Source: JBFJWU01 sp041623475 [NCBI: bacterium] (GTDB lineage Bacteria; J088). From it: a stretch of 20,143 nt of DNA. Below are positions 14,898-20,143 of this stretch, one piece after another. Position 1 is the first letter of the stretch, and every line of letters begins with the position of its first letter. The position numbers and the translations under genes are program-made. The notes under the pieces were generated by a model, which was given only the letters and a program-made list of their open reading frames with translations, did no database searches and was not told the origin of the DNA. The stretch covers positions 1 to 20,143 of the forward strand of contig JBFJWU010000012.1 in the NCBI GenBank assembly GCA_041623475.1, given 5' to 3'.

Positions 14898-16025
14898 ATG
14901 GTCTCTGCCCGTCTGCCGCGAGGCGCCCGCGAGTACCTGCTGGGACGGGCCGAGACGCTGACTGACACGATCTTGTCGTGTACGACGATTTTCGAGCAAT
15001 GGGGCGCTCGCCGGGTAGTGCCATCAACACTGAGCTACGCCGACGAAAATCATAATGGCCCTGACAGTGTGACATTTGCCGAACGCGAAACCGGCAAAAA
15101 CCTGGCGCTCCGCCGTGACCTGACCGACCAGATCCGACGTATTGTTGATGCCGAGCTGGCCCACCTGCCGGTTCCCTTCAAGTTGTACTACCTGGAGCGG
15201 GTCTGGAGCCAGCCGCGCGCGTCCTCCCCCAGGGCGACCGAACAGATCCAGGCCGGTGTCGAATGGATTGGACCACAGGCTGGTTCGGAATCCGAGCTGC
15301 TTCGCCTGGCATCCCGGATTGCGACCGGGTTTGATGACCAGAAGCCGACCATGGCGATCGGGCACGCCGACTTGCGGCGTTTTTGGCTGGAGTCGCTTGA
15401 CCTGGTGGACGCTGTGGCAGCAGCACAGGCCCTTGACGATCGCGATCTATCGGCCTGGGCTGCGGCCGGTGACCCTGCCCTGCCCCACTTGCCGATCCTG
15501 ACGGTCAGATCCGTATCTGACCTGCCCGAAGAAACGCCGGCACCGGTCCGCGAGATCGTAACAGAACTGGCTCGACTGGTTGAGGAATTGGATCAGTCGA
15601 TTGATGCCGTGATCGACCCCGTCGTCCGGCCAGACAACGAATATTACAACGGCATGTTTTTTGTGGTGTCATCCGGCATCGCCGGTGACCCGTGGCTTCG
15701 CGGCGGCCGCTATGACGGCCGGTTCAGTAAACCGGTCGATGCGCTGGGCTTTGCCCTGGACCTGGATCCGTTGATGGATGCCGCCGACAGCGGGCGGATG
15801 AGCTTGAGCCGCCGGCCGCGGATCCTCTGGATGGGCCCGGGGCCGGCTCCGGACCACGAGGACTACCGGTGGGTACCGGTCGAACCCGGCATGACCACAC
15901 CTCGGGACTGGGCAAAAGCACACGGACTGGACGGACTGGCGTCACGGGTTGATAATGAGGTCCGGATCGAACACATCGAGGACGGTCGAGAGATCGATCG
16001 GCTTCCGGCAACAGGGGACGACTGA
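14898..16025 (+). CDS. hisZ: ATP phosphoribosyltransferase regulatory subunit HisZ
   Basis: HisZ is a histidyl-tRNA-synthetase-like protein that partners short-form HisG and makes it sensitive to histidine. The 375-residue product shows class II synthetase-like elements: LPRGAREYL near the N-terminus, ALRRDLTDQIRRI (70-82), RATEQIQAGVEWIG (112-125), and the glycine-rich LRGGRYDGRF. The tRNA-synthetase histidine motif (RGLDYY type) is replaced by RPDNEYYNGMFF, and there is no anticodon-binding domain, which points to HisZ rather than HisS. The C-terminal 60 or so residues are polar and less conserved. It lies 2 bases after serA and 3 bases before purA. hisZ next to purA is a known proteobacterial arrangement. 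A short-form hisG is expected elsewhere in the genome. Confidence 0.88.
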   Translation: MVSARLPRGAREYLLGRAETLTDTILSCTTIFEQWGARRVVPSTLSYADENHNGPDSVTFAERETGKNLALRRDLTDQIRRIVDAELAHLPVPFKLYYLERVWSQPRASSPRATEQIQAGVEWIGPQAGSESELLRLASRIATGFDDQKPTMAIGHADLRRFWLESLDLVDAVAAAQALDDRDLSAWAAAGDPALPHLPILTVRSVSDLPEETPAPVREIVTELARLVEELDQSIDAVIDPVVRPDNEYYNGMFFVVSSGIAGDPWLRGGRYDGRFSKPVDALGFALDLDPLMDAADSGRMSLSRRPRILWMGPGPAPDHEDYRWVPVEPGMTTPRDWAKAHGLDGLASRVDNEVRIEHIEDGREIDRLPATGDD

Positions 16026-17334
<1,309 letters not shown>

Positions 17335-17336
<2 letters not shown>

Positions 17337-17390
17337 CCGATTTTGTCGGTCCGGCCCGGGCGACCGGATAATGTACCCTTTGTCCGGGCC
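17335..17390 (+). terminator. Two inverted repeats after purA, possible weak terminator
   Basis: GACCGA (17335-17340) pairs with TCGGTC (17346-17351) around TTTTG, overlapping the purA stop. GGCCCGG (17353-17359) pairs with CCGGGCC (17384-17390) around a 24-base loop. No T-run follows on the plus strand, so intrinsic termination is doubtful. Confidence 0.3.
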
Positions 17391-17408
17391 TGAAATCGCA
17401 AAAATCCC

Positions 17409-17417
17409 TGTTATACT
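17409..17417 (+). promoter_or_regulatory. Predicted extended -10 promoter of argD-argF
   Basis: TGTTATACT (17409-17417) fits the extended -10 pattern TGnTATAAT with one mismatch. No good -35 lies at 16-18 bases, as is usual for extended -10 promoters. Transcription would start near 17424, leaving a leader of about 23 bases before the ATG at 17447. No ARG-box-like operator was recognised. Confidence 0.55.
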
Positions 17418-17446
17418 GGACGTTTGCACCGAATCAGGCCAACAAA

Positions 17447-18634
17447 ATGACGGCAGAATCTATCCATTCATGGCAGGATCGGGCCGCCCGGGTCCTGTTG
17501 AAAAACTACAGCCCGCGGCCAATCGCCTTTGCCAGGGGCGACGGCGCGCGCCTCTGGGACACGACCGGTGCCGAATACCTGGATTTTTGTTCGGGTATCG
17601 CCGTTACGGCCCTTGGCCACGCCAACCCCGACCTGACCACAGCGATTTCGGAACAGGCCGCACGGCTGTTGCACGTTTCAAACCTGTACCTGATTCCAGA
17701 GCAGATTGAACTGGCCGAGAAACTGGCCCGTTTTACCGGGATGGACCGGTTCTTCTTTTGCAACAGCGGCACCGAGGCCAACGAAGCGGCCATCAAGCTG
17801 GCCCGCTCGTGGGGGAAATCGCGGAACCGGACGCAGATCATCGTTGCCCGGGACGGGTTTCATGGCCGGACGCTGGGTAGCCTCAGTGCGACGGCACAGC
17901 CATCCATGCAGGAACCGTTTGGGCCGCTGCTCGCTGGATTTGTCCCGGTCCAGTTCGGCGAAATCGCCAGTATCGAGCAATGCCTGGACGACCAGACAGC
18001 GGCCGTGTATCTGGAACCCATCCAGGCCGAGGGCGGTGCCAACATACCACCGGACCGATACCTGCACGCGGTTCGTGAATTGTGTGACCGCAATGGTTGT
18101 CTGCTGGTCCTGGACGAAGTCCAGACCGGGATCGGACGGACCGGATATCCGTTGGCCGCCCATCGGTCCGGCATCCAGCCCGACGTTGTCGCCCTGGCCA
18201 AGGGGCTAGGCGGCGGTGTCCCCATCGGTGCGCTGGGAATCAGGGACAGTCTGGACGATGTACTGACCGGCGGCACGCACGGCAGCACGTTTGGTGGCAA
18301 CCCACTGGTATGCCAGGCTGCCGCAGCCGTCATTGATGCCCTGTCCAAAGACGGCGTCCTGGACGGCGTTCGGGCCGCCGGTGAGCGACTGCTGGCCGCT
18401 GTCGCCCAGATCGGAGGGCCGGTAACCAATCCACGGGGCCAGGGATTGTTTGTCGCATTTGATGTACCGGATTCGGGGCAGTTTGTTGATGCGGCGCTGG
18501 CGGCGGGCCTGCTTGTTGTCGGCGCAAAAAACAACGCGGTTCGCTTGCTGCCGCCACTGAATATTTCCGATCGGGACCTGGACGAAGGAATCCAGCGGCT
18601 GTGCACAGCTGCCAGCCAACTGGGAGACGTATGA
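17447..18634 (+). CDS. argD: Acetylornithine aminotransferase
   Basis: ArgD transfers an amino group from glutamate to N-acetylglutamate semialdehyde to make N-acetylornithine (arginine pathway). Many ArgD proteins also serve as succinyldiaminopimelate aminotransferase in lysine synthesis. The 395-residue class III PLP enzyme shows FCSGIAVTALGHANP (47-61), FFFCNSGTEANEAAIKLAR (102-120), FHGRTLG (138-144), EPIQAEGG (190-197), LDEVQTGIGRTG (222-233), the PLP lysine in ALAKGLGGG (K252), and THGSTFGGNPL. Its stop overlaps the argF start. The direct argF neighbour supports the arginine role over 4-aminobutyrate or other class III aminotransferases. Only a weak AGG lies before the ATG. Confidence 0.95.
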   Translation: MTAESIHSWQDRAARVLLKNYSPRPIAFARGDGARLWDTTGAEYLDFCSGIAVTALGHANPDLTTAISEQAARLLHVSNLYLIPEQIELAEKLARFTGMDRFFFCNSGTEANEAAIKLARSWGKSRNRTQIIVARDGFHGRTLGSLSATAQPSMQEPFGPLLAGFVPVQFGEIASIEQCLDDQTAAVYLEPIQAEGGANIPPDRYLHAVRELCDRNGCLLVLDEVQTGIGRTGYPLAAHRSGIQPDVVALAKGLGGGVPIGALGIRDSLDDVLTGGTHGSTFGGNPLVCQAAAAVIDALSKDGVLDGVRAAGERLLAAVAQIGGPVTNPRGQGLFVAFDVPDSGQFVDAALAAGLLVVGAKNNAVRLLPPLNISDRDLDEGIQRLCTAASQLGDV

Positions 18635-19530
18635 TGACCCTGACTCGACTGCTTGACCTCGATTCGGACACATTTTCCGCCATCCTCGAACGCGCGGCCA
18701 GGCTGGCGACAGGAGCACCCCCACAGCGATTTGAGAACCGAATATTGGGCCTGGTATTCGAGAAACCAAGTACACGGACACGATTGAGTTTCGAGTCCGC
18801 GGCCTTTCGGCTGGGGGCCGGACATATTTTTGTGACGGCCCGCGACAGCCAGATGCAGCGCGGCGAACCCATGGAAGACATGGCCCGGGTGATGGGGGGG
18901 TACGTCGATGCAATCGCAATGCGGACATACAGCCAGGACAGCATCGATATCGCCGCCGAATTCGCCGGGGTCCCGGTCATTAATGCACTCAGTGATCTGT
19001 ACCATCCATGCCAGGCGGTAGCCGACCTGCTGACTGTAGAACAGGAATTCGGCCGCGACCGGTCCGGCCTGCGGATGGTTTACCTGGGCGACGGCAATAA
19101 CGTCTTTGCATCACTCGCTGAAGCCTGCGTCCTGAAACCGTTTGACCTGGTATTTTGCGGCCCGGAAGCCTATGACCCGCCGACCGACCTGATGGACGAG
19201 ATCGCCGGCGCTGGCGGCAGCGTTTCGATTGTCCGCGATCCACAGGAAGCAGTCCGCGGTGCCAATGTCATCTATACCGATGTCTGGACCAGCATGGGAC
19301 AGGAAGAAGAAGCCCAGGAACGGCGTCAGGCCCTTGCCCCGTACCAGGTCAATCGCCACCTGGTCGACCTGGCCGACAACGCAATTGTCCTGCACTGCCT
19401 GCCTGCCCATCGTGACGAAGAAATTACCGCAGATGTCATTGACGGCCCCGAGAGCCGGATCTTCCAGCAGGCCCACAACCGGATGTGGGGCCAGATGGCG
19501 CTGCTGGAAACGTTCTGGTCTGCGACCTAG
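18631..19530 (+). CDS. argF: Ornithine carbamoyltransferase
   Basis: ArgF joins ornithine and carbamoyl phosphate into citrulline. The 299-residue protein has the carbamoyl-phosphate motif FEKPSTRTRLSFE (STRTR at 47-51), MRTYSQ (97-102), HPCQAVADLLT (HPCQ at 125-128), the ornithine-side SMGQE loop, and HCLP (255-258). HPCQ with SMG supports ornithine rather than acetylornithine or aspartate as acceptor. Two usually conserved tail positions differ: HRDEE where HRGEE is common, and QAHNR where QAENR is usual. Two adjacent ATGs exist. The one at 18631 overlaps the argD stop as ATGA, and the one at 18634 has better spacing (7 bases) from GGGAG at 18622-18626. The longer frame from GTG 18601 is unlikely. 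Confidence 0.96.
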   Translation: MMTLTRLLDLDSDTFSAILERAARLATGAPPQRFENRILGLVFEKPSTRTRLSFESAAFRLGAGHIFVTARDSQMQRGEPMEDMARVMGGYVDAIAMRTYSQDSIDIAAEFAGVPVINALSDLYHPCQAVADLLTVEQEFGRDRSGLRMVYLGDGNNVFASLAEACVLKPFDLVFCGPEAYDPPTDLMDEIAGAGGSVSIVRDPQEAVRGANVIYTDVWTSMGQEEEAQERRQALAPYQVNRHLVDLADNAIVLHCLPAHRDEEITADVIDGPESRIFQQAHNRMWGQMALLETFWSAT

Positions 19531-19531
19531 G

Positions 19532-20143
19532 ATGTCGACTTCAGCCGACATTGCCAACCTGCGTAAAAAAATCGATGTCCAGGCGCGCAAGAATGCCAAA
19601 GGCGACCCGTTTTTTGCCTTTGGCCTGAAGCCCGGGTGCAGCGATGATGATGTCCGCAAGGCATGGCACCGCCTGAACCGGACATTTCACCCCGATCGGT
19701 ACTACAACCAGGATTTGCCGCCTGACCTGCGCAACCAGATCGAGGACATCTATTCCGAGCTCCAGGAATGGTACGAAAAGATCGAGGACCGGGAGGACCG
19801 TCGCCGTTTTCTGCTGTCCCGCCGAAATGCTGCCGTCAGCAGCAGTACGGACAGCGACCGGATCATTGTCGGATCATCGGGATCGGCGACAACAGGCCCC
19901 GCCGCCGGCGGGGCGCGCCAGAGCATCCAGCGCATCAGCGAAACAGCCGAAGCGGCTGTTGCCAAGGGACACTACGAGTCGGCAATCAGCACCTACAACC
20001 TGGCCCACCAGATGGATAAATCTGCCGGCTACGCGGAAAAGGCAAAGCTGGTTGAGCTGCTGCAGAAGATGGACCAGCGCCTGACCACATTGCTGGAAGA
20101 AGGAACTGTCCTGCTGGATTCTGAAATTGATGGAATAAAAACA
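19532..20143 (+). CDS. J-domain (DnaJ-like) protein, 3' end cut by window
   Basis: The first 204 codons are visible and the frame is open at the window end. A J domain spans about residues 25-95 (DPFFAFGL, DDVRKAWHRLNRTFHPDRYY), with the HPD motif at 53-55 that stimulates DnaK-type Hsp70 ATPase. After it comes a Ser/Gly-rich linker (about 103-128) and then helices with one TPR-like repeat (AAVAKGHYESAISTYNLAHQ, 141-160). The Gly/Phe and zinc-finger regions of true DnaJ are absent so far, so this is a specialised J protein. The substrate is unknown. The ATG starts one base after the argF stop. I see no clear Shine-Dalgarno, so translation may be coupled to argF. Confidence 0.85.
   Translation, partial: MSTSADIANLRKKIDVQARKNAKGDPFFAFGLKPGCSDDDVRKAWHRLNRTFHPDRYYNQDLPPDLRNQIEDIYSELQEWYEKIEDREDRRRFLLSRRNAAVSSSTDSDRIIVGSSGSATTGPAAGGARQSIQRISETAEAAVAKGHYESAISTYNLAHQMDKSAGYAEKAKLVELLQKMDQRLTTLLEEGTVLLDSEIDGIKT

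Noticed and set aside
17353-17390. GC-rich stem after purA as a true intrinsic terminator
   Set aside because: The loop is 24 bases and no T-run follows, so it is listed only as a low-confidence terminator.
17860-19005. A 381-codon minus-strand frame across argD and argF
   Set aside because: It is antisense to two well-supported enzymes and rich in Ser/Pro/Arg with no recognisable motif.

Overview
The window looks like chromosomal core-genome DNA from a GC-rich (by eye close to 60 %) diderm bacterium. An outer membrane is implied by an Mla-type lipid ABC transporter with an MCE protein, a lipoprotein, and a secreted protein with a TPR front half and a beta-rich back half. Mpl, GpsA, HisZ and an aminotransferase-serA-hisZ-purA run fit a proteobacterial lineage in the broad sense. 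A deltaproteobacterial or another deep-branching group is plausible, but the lineage cannot be resolved by eye. I saw no mobile elements, tRNA, rRNA or CRISPR. No gene-free stretch exceeds about 150 bp.

The layout is two divergent blocks separated by about 107 bp (12021-12127). The left block is all on the minus strand and reads, in transcription order: mpl (murein peptide recycling), gpsA (glycerol-3-phosphate for phospholipids), ssb (with its own near-consensus promoter), TPR/beta-barrel protein, FecR-domain protein, lipoprotein, 43-residue membrane miniprotein, alr (D-alanine), mlaE, mlaF, mlaD, purH (cut by the window edge). Most neighbours from the TPR gene to mlaD overlap by 1-8 bases at stop/start, so this looks like one long envelope operon.

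The right block is all on the plus strand: class V aminotransferase, serA, hisZ, purA, then after a 110 bp gap with an extended -10 promoter argD, argF and a truncated J-domain protein gene. It is an amino-acid and purine biosynthesis block: serine from 3-phosphoglycerate, the histidine pathway regulatory subunit, adenylosuccinate synthetase, and two steps of arginine synthesis.

The best candidate for something undescribed is the translationally coupled four-gene cassette at 5375-9016 (TPR/beta-barrel, FecR-domain, lipoprotein, miniprotein). Its proteins would populate the outer membrane, the periplasm and probably the inner membrane. It is fused in one transcription unit to alanine racemase and to an Mla transporter whose MCE subunit carries an unusual beta-rich C-terminal half. 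The function of the cassette is not known to me. An envelope assembly or transport role is inference from localisation and neighbours.
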